From positions 17,449,759 to 17,513,758 of the forward strand of contig CAIIXF020000009.1 of assembly GCA_903813345.2 (NCBI GenBank): 64,000 nucleotides of DNA, given 5' to 3'. The notes beneath the pieces are model-generated. The model was given only the letters and a program-made list of their open reading frames with translations, was not told the DNA's origin and searched no databases. Source of the DNA: Owenia fusiformis. Taxonomy: Eukaryota; Annelida; Polychaeta; Sabellida; Oweniidae. The translations under genes and the position numbers were made by a program. This document shows, piece by piece, positions 33,750-45,437 of the stretch. Positions within the stretch are counted from its first letter, which is position 1. The number at the start of each line of letters is the position of its first letter.

Positions 33750-35220
33750 CATATCGCTTGTGATCCAAAATTGAAATGTTTTTCAACCGGATTTGAGTTT
33801 TGTAAGCTATAATAGATGAAATCGTATTATTACCACCTTGCAGGGCCTGTTCTAGGGGTTTTAGTACTCCATTGAATAGGTATTAATTTCACATGTTCTA
33901 CATTAAAAAAACATTTCACATGCTAGTTTTGAAAACAATAAATGTTTACATTGACATACATTATTCATGTTTTGATTGTAATTATGATTTGCAATTATAA
34001 CACAAGGGTTCCATAACATTTAATGCATACTGAATTCCCATAAACTACTAATAGTATAGGTTAAATCAGTTATTAAATGCTCAATTTTTTATACAGGATA
34101 TATCCCTCGGTAAGTACTATATATCAACCCTCGGTCCCTACGGTCCCTCGGTTACATATATTGCATTTTCCTCAGATATACCCTGTATCAAAAACCTCCA
34201 TTAAATAACCTCTATATATCTGCCCGCAATTTCATAATGCGCAATTATTGTGAATTTCTCTTTTTTTGCGAAATATATCTAGGGATATGGGATAAACAGA
34301 TCATACAATAGTCGGTTCAATATATTGGGATTATCCCTAGGCCAATATAATATATGTGATGTATCCTCTGGGATTATCCTAATATCCTGAACCTCATATA
34401 GGATAATCTTTATGTATCTTAAATCACCGCAAAAAATAATGAAGGATAAGGAAATAATATGAGAAACATAAGTTTTAACTTTGATTTGTCCTAGATTTTA
34501 ACTTTGACCTTGATATGAACTGATTTCCCAGCAAGTCCACCTCAAGTCTCATATTTATAGGATATCCTATGATTTTGAGGAATACCATTTTTATCTACGA
34601 GGTGATATTGATATCTGCACGAGAGAGCGAAGCGAACGAGTGCATATATCAATATCACCGAGTAGATTAAAATGATATTCTGAAAAAAATCATAGGATGT
34701 TCTTATTATCCTACACTTACAAGGAGTGTACTAAATGTATAATATCATTGCAAAATGAATTTCATGCAAAACAGAGTCAATTTGGCGGGAAATCAACAAG
34801 CGGAGTATATCGTCACAATATCCTCCGCATATTGGGTTTTCCGGAGTATATCGTCACGATATCCTCCGCCCGGAGTATATCGTAACGATATCCTCCGGAT
34901 ATTCATTTTGCCCATAAATATCAAATTTATTTTTTAATGTTATTATACATTTAGTACACTAAGTGTAGGATAAAGATTGATATATACTATATAACCTGAA
35001 CCTAGCTTGAAGAATAAAAGCTGCTAGAAATAATGCATAAATAGATAACATCTGTGAAATTTAAAAAAAGAGATTTGACTGTAAGTCAGTTTTAACAACG
35101 ATATAAATAATTCTCAATTTTAACACCAATATATAGAATTCTGATTTGTCACTATATTTCAGCTATAGTAAAAGGTTTAAGCATTAACTAATACGACTTT
35201 TTCGAAGGGTAATGTAATTT
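33750..35220. other. Segment present only in copy 1 of the TIR element
   Basis: Holds a relative of the 15.5/62.9 kb repeat (CCCTCGGTCCCTACGGTCCC near 34,130), an ATATCCTCCGG/CCGGAGTATATCGT cluster at 34,800-34,900, and otherwise AT-rich DNA. It may be a separate insertion rather than original element sequence. Confidence 0.45.
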
Positions 35221-35224
35221 TGAT

Positions 35225-35944
35225 TTACCAACACAACATAGCCTCTGGTAATATATGTCTAATGTCACTCATGACATCATCAATTAATTTGGAGTTGTTT
35301 TCTTCCGTCGCCTGTTCGTTGGTACTAATTTCTTCCTTTGCCTCTTCATTACAATCATTTTCACTTTCATTGGCTTTCGCTATTTTTTCCTTGCCCTATA
35401 GAGGCTCAAGCAAGAGCGTCTCTTGCGAGTCCTGAAAACAAATATAGGCAGTTCACACATAGAGAGCTATCCATCTAGCGACCTTGACTTGACAGGAACT
35501 TGCTTGTAACCGTCCGCTAACATTTAATGTAAAACTAATACAAAGCGTTGCTGTCCATAAAAAATCATGCAATACATACGTATCTGTCTAACGACATTGC
35601 GATTGAAACCTTATTATCTACAATATTCACCACATTTCTGTTCTGCATTTGTCCTTTTATGGCTTGTTTATACACAGTTTACGTACAGTTAGTATTTTGA
35701 GTGGCTCTGAGGCACATATACTGAGAAAACACGAAAAAGGACTAAAAATTATGAACTTCGAAATCTCAGCCGGTTAGGTTTACAGCTTATATTCTGCTTC
35801 TTGTAGACCACACGACAGATTTAACGCAATCTTTATAACCATTCACATATGCATCACCGAATGGAACTAGTTGAAAAGGAAAGCTTACCTGTGAATCTTG
35901 CCTACAGGCGAAAAAGAGGACATGCTGTCTTTCCCGTCCGCCAT
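35225..35944 (-). pseudogene. Unknown two-exon gene head inside TIR element, copy 1
   Basis: Exon 1 (35944-35889) begins MADGKDSMSSFSPVG with an intact CACAG|GTAAGC donor. Exon 2 starts at 35431 with TRKRRSCLSLYRARKK and then stops. The homologous acidic continuation (ANESENDCNEEAKEE, to a TAA at 35225) is open in another frame, because about 16 nt are missing relative to copy 2. Good splice site but broken frame: the reverse of copy 2. Confidence 0.45.
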
Positions 35945-36368
35945 GTTTTGTTATCGTTACCGCAAAATTTGGCCAATTGCCTTGTCGTATCTGTCATGCT
36001 ATAACACCGTGACTGTGTATCAATGAAAGGATGAACGATTTATGTAAGCGTCGCATTCGGTGATGCATTTAGTAATGTATATTTTGAACGTAGTCTTTGC
36101 AAATTAATGCCCGTTGATAACATGAAATAAGAAAAACTGTCGAGTTAGAAATTCAAAACTACACAAAAATTTAGTAATTTGTTTATTTTTGTTGTTAGGG
36201 CATCGTCTACATTGCCTAAAAACCTGTGGTATATAGATGTAACCTCCATACGATCATACAAAGCAAATTGAGCATTGGAAACCACCTAATATGTTCTACT
36301 CAAGCCAAAATAATGTATTTTGAATTTGCAGTAACGTAAAAATTGATGGACGGTTACGCGAACCTGAT

Positions 36369-37104
36369 TCAAATATGAAACCCCGATTCATTGTTGTTAA
36401 TTTTGTCATCTTCATCAGTACTTGATCCTAAATCTTCTTTTGCCCTTTCATTGCTATGTTTTACACTTTCATCGGTTTCATAAATAAAGCAAGCGACAGA
36501 TTTTTTCCTTGCCTTATAGAGGCTGAAACAAGAGCGTCTCTTGCGAGTCCTGAAAACAAATATAGGAAATTCAATATTCCATTTCTTACCCATTATAACA
36601 ATAACATGGAAAGAGGCTATCAGATCTAGCAACCTTGACTTGACAGATGTACATGCACGTTACCGTCCGCTAAATATCTTATATCCAACTATTACAATAC
36701 GTTACCGTCCATAGAATTCGATAGAAGTCATGCGTAGTCGTCTAACGACATTGCGTTTGAAACCTTATTATTTACAATATACTTACACCACGTTCCTGTT
36801 CTGGATTTGTCATTTTATGCCTTGTTTATACACAGTTAAATTACAGTTAATATTTTGAGTGGCTCTGAGGCACATGTACTGAGAAAACACGAGAATGGAC
36901 CAAAAATTATAAACTTGGATATCTCAGTCGGTAGGTTTACAGCTTATATTCTCTTTCTTGTAGACCACCTGGCAGATTTGACCCAGTCTTTATAACCATC
37001 CATATACTAGTATACGTCACCGAGAACTAGTTTAAAAGGAAATCTTATCTGTGAATATTGCCTATAGGCGAGAAAGAGGACATGCTGCCTTTCCCATCCG
37101 CCAT
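36369..37104 (-). CDS. Unknown two-exon gene head inside TIR element, copy 2
   Basis: I do not recognise this protein. Exon 1 (37104-37049) begins MADGKGSMSSFSPIG and exon 2 (36549-36369) begins TRKRRSCFSLYKARKKS after a TTTTCAG acceptor. Joined in phase 2 they give 78 codons to a TGA. The product is basic first (RKRRS, KARKK) and acidic later (SSTDEDDKINNNES). The exon 1 donor, GTAAG in copy 1, is ATAAG here, so correct splicing is doubtful. Copy 1 at 35,225-35,944 is homologous in both exons. It is probably the 5' end of a transposon gene whose later exons are gone. Confidence 0.45.
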
Positions 37105-37171
37105 TTTTTGTTATCGTTACCGCAAAATTTTGCAAATCGCCTTGACGTAACCGTCATGCTATAACACCGTG

Positions 37172-38190
37172 ATATATAAGCACGAGACGCAGTGCTACTA
37201 CTAAATCCAACAAGAACACAAATGTGTACAAAATGTCCCCACCTTTTGGTGATCTTGTCAAATGGTTATCCTAAAAATGAGTAGACAAGACTTCACCGAC
37301 ACAATTTGAGGACGGAAAATCCAAAATGGACACCCAGAATGCCAAAGAATTAGTCAGTTCTAGATTTTCATACTAAGAACCACCCCTGAAATTTTGAAAT
37401 TGATCCGTCACACAGTTAACCAGAAAACATGTAAACAAGACTTTACAGACAAGATTTCAGGACAGAAAATCCAAAATGGCTGCCTTGACATTTATCCAGA
37501 ATGCCAAAAAACTAATCTGTTCTAGATTTTCATACTAAGAATCATCCCTGAAATTTTCACATAATAACCATAGCATACAGTGTTTAAGCCATGACATACG
37601 GCGCCGTATGCTATGAATTATCGCTTCGCTCGCTCGTGCAGATATCATATCCATTTGTGGGTAAAAATCATTTCACTCATAAATCATCCTCTATAAACAA
37701 TTGTTACATATTTACAACGTTCATGTCATATATTCTATGTTTCCTTTTCCAATTATTTGCCACTTAACTAATGATCAATCTGAATAATATGTGTATTTAG
37801 TAATCTGTAATCTAGTTCTTAACTAAGTGTAGCCCGGAGATCATGTTTAAGAACCTAAGTCAAATGAATGCAAATGGTAAAGGGAGATGCCGAGATGAGA
37901 TGTAACACGGGTATTATCCAAGACCCGCTGTTTAAACGTCTCGAGCAAGTTCCCGCTGGAATCGCGAGAAATAAAAATAAGTGATGGGGTTATCTTTTGT
38001 TTACTTGAATTGTATGCTGTACATAGCGTTTTCTTTTAATATTTCTCAATGATTACATGGTATTGAAAAATAAATGTTGTTGATTTTACGCATCAAATTC
38101 CATCATATATGAGTACAAGCTTGCATTTAGGTAAGCCTAAAACGATTAAGTCAGAAAAATGTTCATTAATACAATTTTTGTATCAATCTT
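37172..38190. other. Dispersed repeats and unrecognised sequence
   Basis: 37,220-37,570 holds two copies of the AATCCAAAATGG.. / CTAATCAGTTCTAGATTTTC block also found in FOXK intron 1. The remainder (37,571-38,190) has no recognisable feature. Confidence 0.5.
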
Positions 38191-38204
38191 TTGTTGTCAG
38201 CTTA

Positions 38205-38635
38205 TATACTCACCCCCCCCCCCTCCTCACCCACTCACTCACTCAGCCCCTTCCTTCTTCCCTTCTCCTTTCTTCCCCCCTTCTTGCTTCATCCCTTCCA
38301 ACTTTATCCTTTCCTAACTACTTCTTTCCTTCTTTTTTCCTTCCTTCTTTCCTTCCCTCCTTCCTTCCTTCCTCCCTCCCTTCTTACTTTCTTCTTTCCT
38401 CCCTTCCTTACTTTCTTCTTTATATGTTTCCGTATTTTCTTCCCTTAGATATCTTCCTCCCTTACTCCCCTGCTTCCATATTCTGTTTTAATTTATACTT
38501 TCCTTACTCCCTTTCTTAATTATTCCCTTCCTTTCTTTCTTCCATTCTCATTTATCCCCCCCCCCCTTCTTCTTTCATTCCTCATGTCCTCTCTTCATTT
38601 CTTCCTTTCATTACAAACTTTATCAAACTACCCGA
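38205..38635. repeat. Pyrimidine (CCTT) tract
   Basis: About 430 bp of nearly pure C/T on the plus strand, mostly TTCC/CTTCC microsatellite. Long Ser/Pro/Phe/Leu frames here are translations of low-complexity DNA. Confidence 0.85.
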
Positions 38636-39012
38636 AATGGTAGGTCATCCAGAACTTTGAGCATGCTCAAAATTTTCTGGTGACGTTTCTGGTGATGTCA
38701 CGTTCTGCAACCAGAACAAGTGACAACGTACTTAAGACGACCTGGACGCACTGGGGACACAACAAACTGAACTGTCGTACTTCAATCCTACGTTCTTTAA
38801 AACGTTGCCAAACTGGTTTAAACTGTGTGCGAACTGGATGAACGTAGCTACAACGTTCTACGGTCTATTTACGAACTTCATGGACTTGCCCGGAAGGGGA
38901 AGGTGATTGGGAATTTTGAATCAACTCAAAATTCGATGGCGACATGGGCGTTCTGTTATCAGATCGTCTGACAACGTACTTCAAACGACCTACTAGACCA
39001 AAAACGTAACCC
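38636..39012. mobile_element. CTATCACACC element, truncated copy B
   Basis: Matches the middle of the 56.1 kb copy (TTGAGCATGCTCAAAAT, AACTGTGTGCGAAC.GGATG, AATTTTGAAT palindrome), but lacks clean outer ends and stops where copy C begins. Confidence 0.65.
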
Positions 39013-41042
39013 CCCTATCACACCAAACTAGTTCTTATCCGTTCTTGCCAGTCCTACGAAAACGTCGTAAAACGGGCTCAATCTGGCTGTGGTCGGGAAA
39101 TATGTCTGGAATAATTAGCTTCTTCGTTCTTAAACAGTCTTCAATACGTCCATCTCGTTCGCAGTTCGTTCAGGTCGCACCACGTCGGTGTGCAACGTCG
39201 TAGAACGCGTCCCTTAGTCTAGAAGGTCAACATGACCTGATTACAGAACGGTATCACGATGCCCATGTCAAGCAGCGTGCCTACTAGGCACGCAGTTTGA
39301 AACTCTGACAAACTGCGGGCATATTTCAAAATGTGAGACGGGGAGGACACGACTCCCGAAAAGAGCCAAAATACGAAAAATACAAGGTTAGTCTCGTTCT
39401 AAAGATAGTACCATTCTGTGAAGATGAACTTAATTTACTCATAGTACTCAATGTTTTTCCCGATGTAAACCTAGTTATCTCAATATAAGGGTCTTAAGTA
39501 ACTTCTGTGTTCAAAATTTACAGTGTAAAGTTATATCTATGTCTTTTTATCGTCATTTGCTGTTTATTCAGCCATTGTGTCTGTGTATGCTAGAATATAT
39601 AGGATCACTTCATCTGATTAAAGCAGCAAAGTTTGTGTTCAAAACAATAATACGCCATAAACGTGATTTAAACATTTTTCTTGTCAAACTGCGCGCCTAT
39701 ATTCACATGTATTTCCCAAACTGCGTGCCTAATATTTTCAAACTGCTTGTCTATCCAAGCTTGTTTTGTATTATTAGAAAACATAAGCGCCATACAAGGC
39801 ACATATGTGTCTAATAGTAGAACCCCATAATTGAAACACTATGAGAGTCCATCCACCAAGATGGTGATCTGAAAATAAAAGTTTTTTTCGTTCCCAACTT
39901 AATTGTCACTTCTATTATACATTTTGACTTTCAATATGAAAATCTCATAAAATCTGTCGATAAATCAAAATTTCCAAAGCTACATCGAAAACACCTACAC
40001 GTGCCTCTGTAGAAATTCCAATGATAATATGTAGTTTTAATAGTGTAATGCACAGTTTGTAATTTCTGGCTAAAATAGGCGCGCAGTTTGTGGTTTATTT
40101 CTTTTTAATCTCCTGATTATCTGTTTTATCTCGAAATATTTTGAATTATACATGCTATACGTGTAAGGAATTAAATATAAACGAGTCTTAAGTATTTGTC
40201 ATTTATGTTTAAAGTGCTAGATCGATTCACATATAAATTCCCGTTAAATCAGTGACGAAAATGCCATTAATCTGCTTATGTTTTAAAACTTAGATTCATT
40301 TGCATATAGTTTTTGCTAGTATTTGCAATATTCGTATAATCGCCACAGAATGAACGCATTGAACAAGAAAACAATGCAGGATAAATGTCTTTAAATTACG
40401 TTTCAAAATACAGACTCCAACTTAAATGATGCAATGTTCTTAGGCACGCAGTTTGTGATCGAAACAAACTGTGGGTATGGTCGCCATCGAATTTTGAATC
40501 GATTCAAAATTCTAAAATCACATTCCCGTCTGAGAACGTTCATAAAGTTCGTCAATAGATCTTAGAAAGTTGCAGCTACGTTCATTCCGTTCGCACACAG
40601 TTTAAAACCAGTTTTGAAGAACGCAGTGGCAACTTGTTTGGTGTGATAGCTATATTTTTGCTAACACGTTAATAAGCAGTGTTAAATACGTTCTTAATCA
40701 GTTTAAACCCGTTTGCAATTAGTTCTACCTCGTTCTCAACACGTCCTCAGACAGTTCAACTCGTTGTAAAAACGTCCCTAGTAGGATTGAAGTACAACGG
40801 TTCCGTTCGTAGTACGTCCAGCTCGTCGTTAGTACGTTGTCACTCGTTCTAATTGTAGAACGTGACGACCACGAGAACATTTTGAGCATTGTCTAAGTTC
40901 TAGAGGACCTACCCGTTCGATTACGTTCGATGGAGTTTGTAAATAGATCCCAAACGGTTCTTAGTAGGTCAAGTCCGTTCGTACACAGTTGAAGCCCGTT
41001 TTCGAGAACGTAGTGAGAACTAGTTTGGTGTGATAGTAGGGT
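39013..41042. mobile_element. CTATCACACC element, copy C, with a 1.2 kb insertion
   Basis: The ends CCTATCACACCAAACTAGTT (39,014) and AACTAGTTTGGTGTGATAGT (41,036) match copy D. The element is interrupted after AGAACGGTAT (about 39,251) and resumes at GTATGGTCGCCATCGAATTT (about 40,476). The inserted DNA has AGGCACGCAGTTTG-type motifs in both orientations at both ends and several times inside. No protein was recognised in the insert. Confidence 0.75.
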
Positions 41043-42614
41043 AATTGCCTTACTTCAACCCTACTAGAGATGCGTAATACGACGTTGTGCAATCGGATGT
41101 CGATTTTGACCAATCAGAGACGTGGGTCATCTCAATACAGGTTTACATTATAAGCGTACGTCATCTTAACTCTGGGGTTAATCCCACTCTTATGTGAAAG
41201 GGGGTTACTCACTTCACTCCACGAACGAACGAATGAACGCACGCACGAAATGACGGACAAACGCAAAAAGCATTTAGAATTTTATCATGACATTGACAGA
41301 TGAATCAAACTGCCTGAAGTCGCAGAAGAAATATTTGCGACCGGGACCTCATGTTTTCAGCGGGGCCACTGGAACAACGATGTATTTCGACCCCATAGCA
41401 GGCATAATTGTACAGTAACTTATCAATACAGACCATATTGATCCAATATTTATTATGGCGTATGTAAATCGTATTTATTGCCTTTATTTTAACGATAAAA
41501 GTAATACATGAACAGTAAATTATGCAAACGTACATCATGACGCCATTTTTTCCATGCCAGTGAAAAAGAATCATTTTTCATGTCATTGTTTGTCAAATAT
41601 ATCTGTTTTCAAAGTATTGCTGAAGTATTAAAGAACGGTAATATGTATTTTAATCATTTTGGTCCATTTTCCCAAGTGATACAAATAAACAGGACTATGC
41701 TTGCGATTTCAGCAGGAACTTACTCGCGACTTTTAAATCATAGCGGTGCTTTGGATCAAACCCGTGCGTAAGTTGCGGTATAGAACCTATGAAATTATTG
41801 CAAAAACATTTTGGTTGAACTTACATATTCTTGCACATGAATTCACTATCACAATCCTCTTCATTTTATAGATTATCATGTTCATTGAATTTTATTTTAT
41901 TTTTTCTGCGTTTGTTAGTGACTTGAAAGAAGATAAATAGTTTTTGTGCTGAAGTATGAAGTCACAGGCGATGTAGTGGGTAATTGGCTGTCCCATACAA
42001 CTGTGCTCGTGATTAAGCGATGGATTAACGACTCAAAGAATTATGAATCTGAGTTATCAATTCTATTTAGAAAGTGTTTTTCTACTTCTGCGTTCTAATA
42101 TTTCTAATTTAGCACCTGTGAAGAAGGATAAATCAAATACATTTTTATTGACACGGTACATTTAAGGTCACTTTACCCTTGCTCGCTTACAGAGATTTTA
42201 TATTTTACGATCTGATTGAGAACCACATTTCAGAACTTTATCTAATAAGAATAAATCATTATTCATCATTCATTGTAATCCCTATTTATACAAACGTTCA
42301 TCTTGGTTTAGCTTGGTAATCCAACAGTTCATTGATTTTAATATTAATTAATTGCTCTATATACAATGTTGCAAGAATTGTAGTACTATAAAGGCCCAAA
42401 TAAGACACATTTCACTCATGGCCACCGGGTACCAACATGCCATGTTCTGCCATGTTGTCAAGTGGTAATGTCTACAAAATGCAACCACTTGACATCTAAT
42501 TGCTAGTTACATGGCAACATTTTGGAAAGTTCCTGTTCTGCTTTTGCTCTTTACATGTTGAATGTGCATGTGATTTATTTATTTATACCAAATTACAACA
42601 TGTTAGGTAGAGTT
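41043..42614. other. Intergenic sequence with a dispersed repeat
   Basis: 41,090-41,200 repeats the GACCAATCAGAGACGTGGGT block of FOXK intron 1. A short ACGAACGAACGAATGAACGC microsatellite sits at about 41,221. The rest is unrecognised. Confidence 0.5.
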
Positions 42615-43142
42615 CACTGGTGATCCACTCGATTACGCTGGTTACCAAAACGAACCGTTTTGGTATCAAAATGTCGGAACGTCGAATGCACGATTTTTCT
42701 TCTTTCCTTATTTCACGCGTTGTAGGCAGAATCCCCACGACGTTTTTTCTCACAACGTGCATCAGTATCATATGTTTTAGAAAATGTAAATGTTTGCGAA
42801 AAAATAGCTTAGAGGAATCATCGATTTACTTCCTCACTTAAGTTACATAAACGGTTTTTCGAAAAACAGTTAAGATCTGCACTTTTAACCCAAACCTTTT
42901 ATGTAACTTATGTGAGGAAGTAAATCGACGATTCTGTTGTCTTCTGAACTATTTGTTCGCAAATGTGTACACTTTCTTAAACATATGATCATACTGATAC
43001 ACGTTTGTGTTAAAAATGTCGTTGGAATTCTACCTACAACGTGTAAAATAAGGAAACCAGAAAAATCGTACCTTCCGGATGTTCCGACATTTTGTTACCA
43101 AAACGAACTCCAGCGTAATCGAGTGGATCACCAGTGAGAGTT
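42609..43142. mobile_element. 522 bp palindromic element with 6 bp TSD AGAGTT
   Basis: 42615-43136 starts CACTGGTGATCCACTCGATT, ends with the complement, and is almost self-complementary throughout (centre about 42,860-42,880). Perfect AGAGTT repeats flank it (42609-42614 and 43137-43142). A second copy is at 62,146-62,597. Non-coding. Confidence 0.88.
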
Positions 43143-44075
43143 TGAAATATTACCATAAAAAGGGAAGCATGGCACTGCTCATTTTGAGTTGCATACCCTT
43201 CTAATTGAAACCCCATGGTTTCAACGTTCTTTCAATCATTGCGAATATATGAATATTCTGTTGAAGTTCATGATTTACGGATACTCGTATGAAATTGTGC
43301 TTATTTATACTAAATGGAATTCTATTTCTTTTCGTCACATTGTTTCAATGAAAGGTATATACTGTATAAACCCAAAACTATTGAAAAAATTGATTCGAGT
43401 GATGTGATTTAGGGACAGTTTGCCCGTGTGCTGCCCAATGGATGATCTCCGTTTGAAACTTTTACCGCACACACTAGGACACATAAAGCATCGGTCAGCA
43501 CATTTATCATCTACATATATCTTTCGTAAAATTGACCTTAGAAGCAATCATATCATATTTTAATCATATTTGACAAAATTATAATAGAAAACTGGTAAAT
43601 ATGACATATTCTTGATAGTATGTGTAAAAGCAATCCAGAAATGACTCAAACAATGGCTATAGGACAAAAATCCCAATTTCAGAAAATTATATTTTTGAAC
43701 ATTTTTGACGCGACAGCATACCTGGACGGAAAACGTACTTTAAATCTCAAAATCATTTAGAGATATTATGTACACCGTACCACTGTGCGCGTTTTCTCAA
43801 TTGAACATGTCATCTACACAAAAAACACAAATATTCCATCGTATTTGAGAAAGTTATTCCAAAATTAGAGGGTAACTTTCTTGTGTCACCCTGTAAAATA
43901 AATATCATACTTTGTTTGTCTAGTTGCAAAAAAGAAATCTGAGAAGATTATAAGAATGGTATAAGATATTCAGGAGTATACCAAAAATGGGCGAGGCAAG
44001 ATTAAATGTGTGAGGCAAAATTCAAACAAAGTATATAGACTTAAAACGGAATAAAAAATTCTCACATTTCTAGTT
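43143..44075. other. Intergenic sequence left of the Polinton
   Basis: A TTCCAAAATTAGAGGGTAAC / GTGTCACCCTGTA end at about 43,858-43,895 belongs to the CAGGGTGAC element family; the other end was not found nearby. No gene. Confidence 0.45.
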
Positions 44076-44081
44076 GATAAA
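44076..44081. repeat. Left target-site duplication GATAAA
   Basis: Six bases directly before the AGTAG terminus, identical to 53408-53413. This fixes the element boundaries to the base. Confidence 0.93.
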
Positions 44082-44386
44082 AGTAGTTACAGAAACGAGA
44101 GTTTTGACGCACCTTTAACATGGAGTCCTATGGGGAGGGACACGATTTTTCATAGTACCCTCCCTAACATGGGCTCCAATGGGGAGGGACATCTGTGAGC
44201 CTCCCTGAGCTCGGGAGGCACATACGGGGACCCCACCCCTCCCCCCTCGGCGTGGTGGCGTGTACATATTTCGGGAATCTCGGGCCCTAAGGGTAACGGA
44301 CGCCCTACCCCACGTTTGTACGTTTACTGTAAGGATACTATTCGAATTCCCGCCAAAAACAATAAATCGATAAACCAGTACGCGTC
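44082..44386 (+). repeat. Polinton left terminal inverted repeat
   Basis: 305 bp. By eye it differs from the complement of 53103-53407 at only three positions (44104, 44122 and 44155), with no gaps. It contains GC-rich inverted motifs (CCTCCCTGAGCTCGGGAGGC) unlike the AT-rich surroundings. Confidence 0.95.
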
Positions 44387-45437
44387 CCGTTTAACCTTGA
44401 AAGCCTGTACCGTCGGTACAGGTTCTGGTAATTTGATACGGAATATTGACAGCCGGTGAAGTAAAATTAATAAAAACGCGTCAGTCATTGACTGGTAATC
44501 GATAATAGGTAAGACCGTACCCGCCGGTACAGACTCGAGTGATTTCTTACATGTTGTACGTAGAACTATATTAACAATTTCCTGCCAAAACAATTAATTA
44601 AAGTTAGTACACGTCATAACTGTCACTACCTCGTTTAGTTTGATTTATTAAAACGTTAATTTTGTTTTAGCCTTAAGTCTAAATCAATTATACTGATTAT
44701 AAGATTCTATGTAAGTTAACTGGCCAGGTAATATGTATAACTATAAATACTTCTCGGCTCAATTGCTATGATTGCTACGTTAACGAGTGCAGCCTTATTG
44801 ATTAAATCAAAAGAAGACATTAGATAGAGCAAACTAGATGCAAATGTTAAACGACCGAATATTTTTGAACAAAATTAGTATTTTTCAGAACCGGTTTAAA
44901 CTAGTTTTTAAGGAGTTTCTCCAAATTATAAAGGACATTACATCGCAATCTTTCCACATTTCCACATCTGGATGCAACAAGCGCATGATTAGGAAATAGG
45001 AGGAGACGTAGGACAAGTATAAACATAAAGAGCACGAATCAAGCATACATTGCTAAAAGGTGAGATTTCATTATGCATCTTAAAATCATATATAATATCA
45101 GAAACCCGAGCAACAAATGTTTATTTCACACAGTGTGTTGCTCAAAAGTGAGATTTAATAATGTATCTTAAAATCATATATAATATCAGAAACAGATGTA
45201 TAATTCACACAATGCTTCGAGTAACTGTGTTTCCATATATTAAATTAATATACAGAAACATATTATATCGAACAATTCGAGATATGAACAATGTTTTATT
45301 ACTTACTGCATATTAATCTGTCAGTTTATTGATTTTCATTTTCTAATAAGGTTGAATTTAATATTGTGATAGTGGTAAAGTACATTTATTAATTACACGT
45401 ATATGATTAATATATTTCCAGCTAGGCCTATAAAAAT
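44387..45437. promoter_or_regulatory. Polinton left subterminal non-coding region
   Basis: Holds palindromes CTGTACCGTCGGTACAG (about 44,405-44,421) and CCGTACCCGCCGGTAC (about 44,513-44,528), a TAATCGATAAT motif (about 44,497) repeated near the right end, and an ~88 bp tandem duplication (from about 45,050 and about 45,138, around TTAAAATCATATATAATATC). A promoter for the polymerase and replication or integrase-binding sequences would be expected here; the exact sites are inferred. Confidence 0.5.

Larger units (their letters stand above)
33107..37171. mobile_element. Duplicated TIR element with ends CACGGTGTTATAGCATGAC
   Basis: The outer ends at 33107 and 37171 share CACGGTGTTATAGCATGACG and read on to GTTACG. 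The inner ends at 33239 and 36011 share CACGGTGTTATAGCATGACA and read on to GATACG. The left 132 bp is tandemly duplicated (33,107-33,238 and 33,239-33,368). Two large internal blocks are also duplicated: 33,370-33,745 with 36,012-36,380, and 35,265-36,011 with 36,400-37,171. The second copy lacks about 1.5 kb of middle (33,750-35,220). Both copies carry the head of a spliced minus-strand gene and a possible tiny plus-strand first exon. Confidence 0.8.

Noticed and set aside
38109-38519. Long plus frame rich in Ser, Pro, Phe and Leu
   Set aside because: It lies in a CCTT/TTCC pyrimidine tract, where stop codons are rare by composition. No domain is present and two frames are open at once.
44324-44593. 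89-codon minus frame at the Polinton left end
   Set aside because: About a fifth of it lies within the terminal repeat and the rest crosses subterminal palindromes. It has no motif and is not part of a spliced gene.
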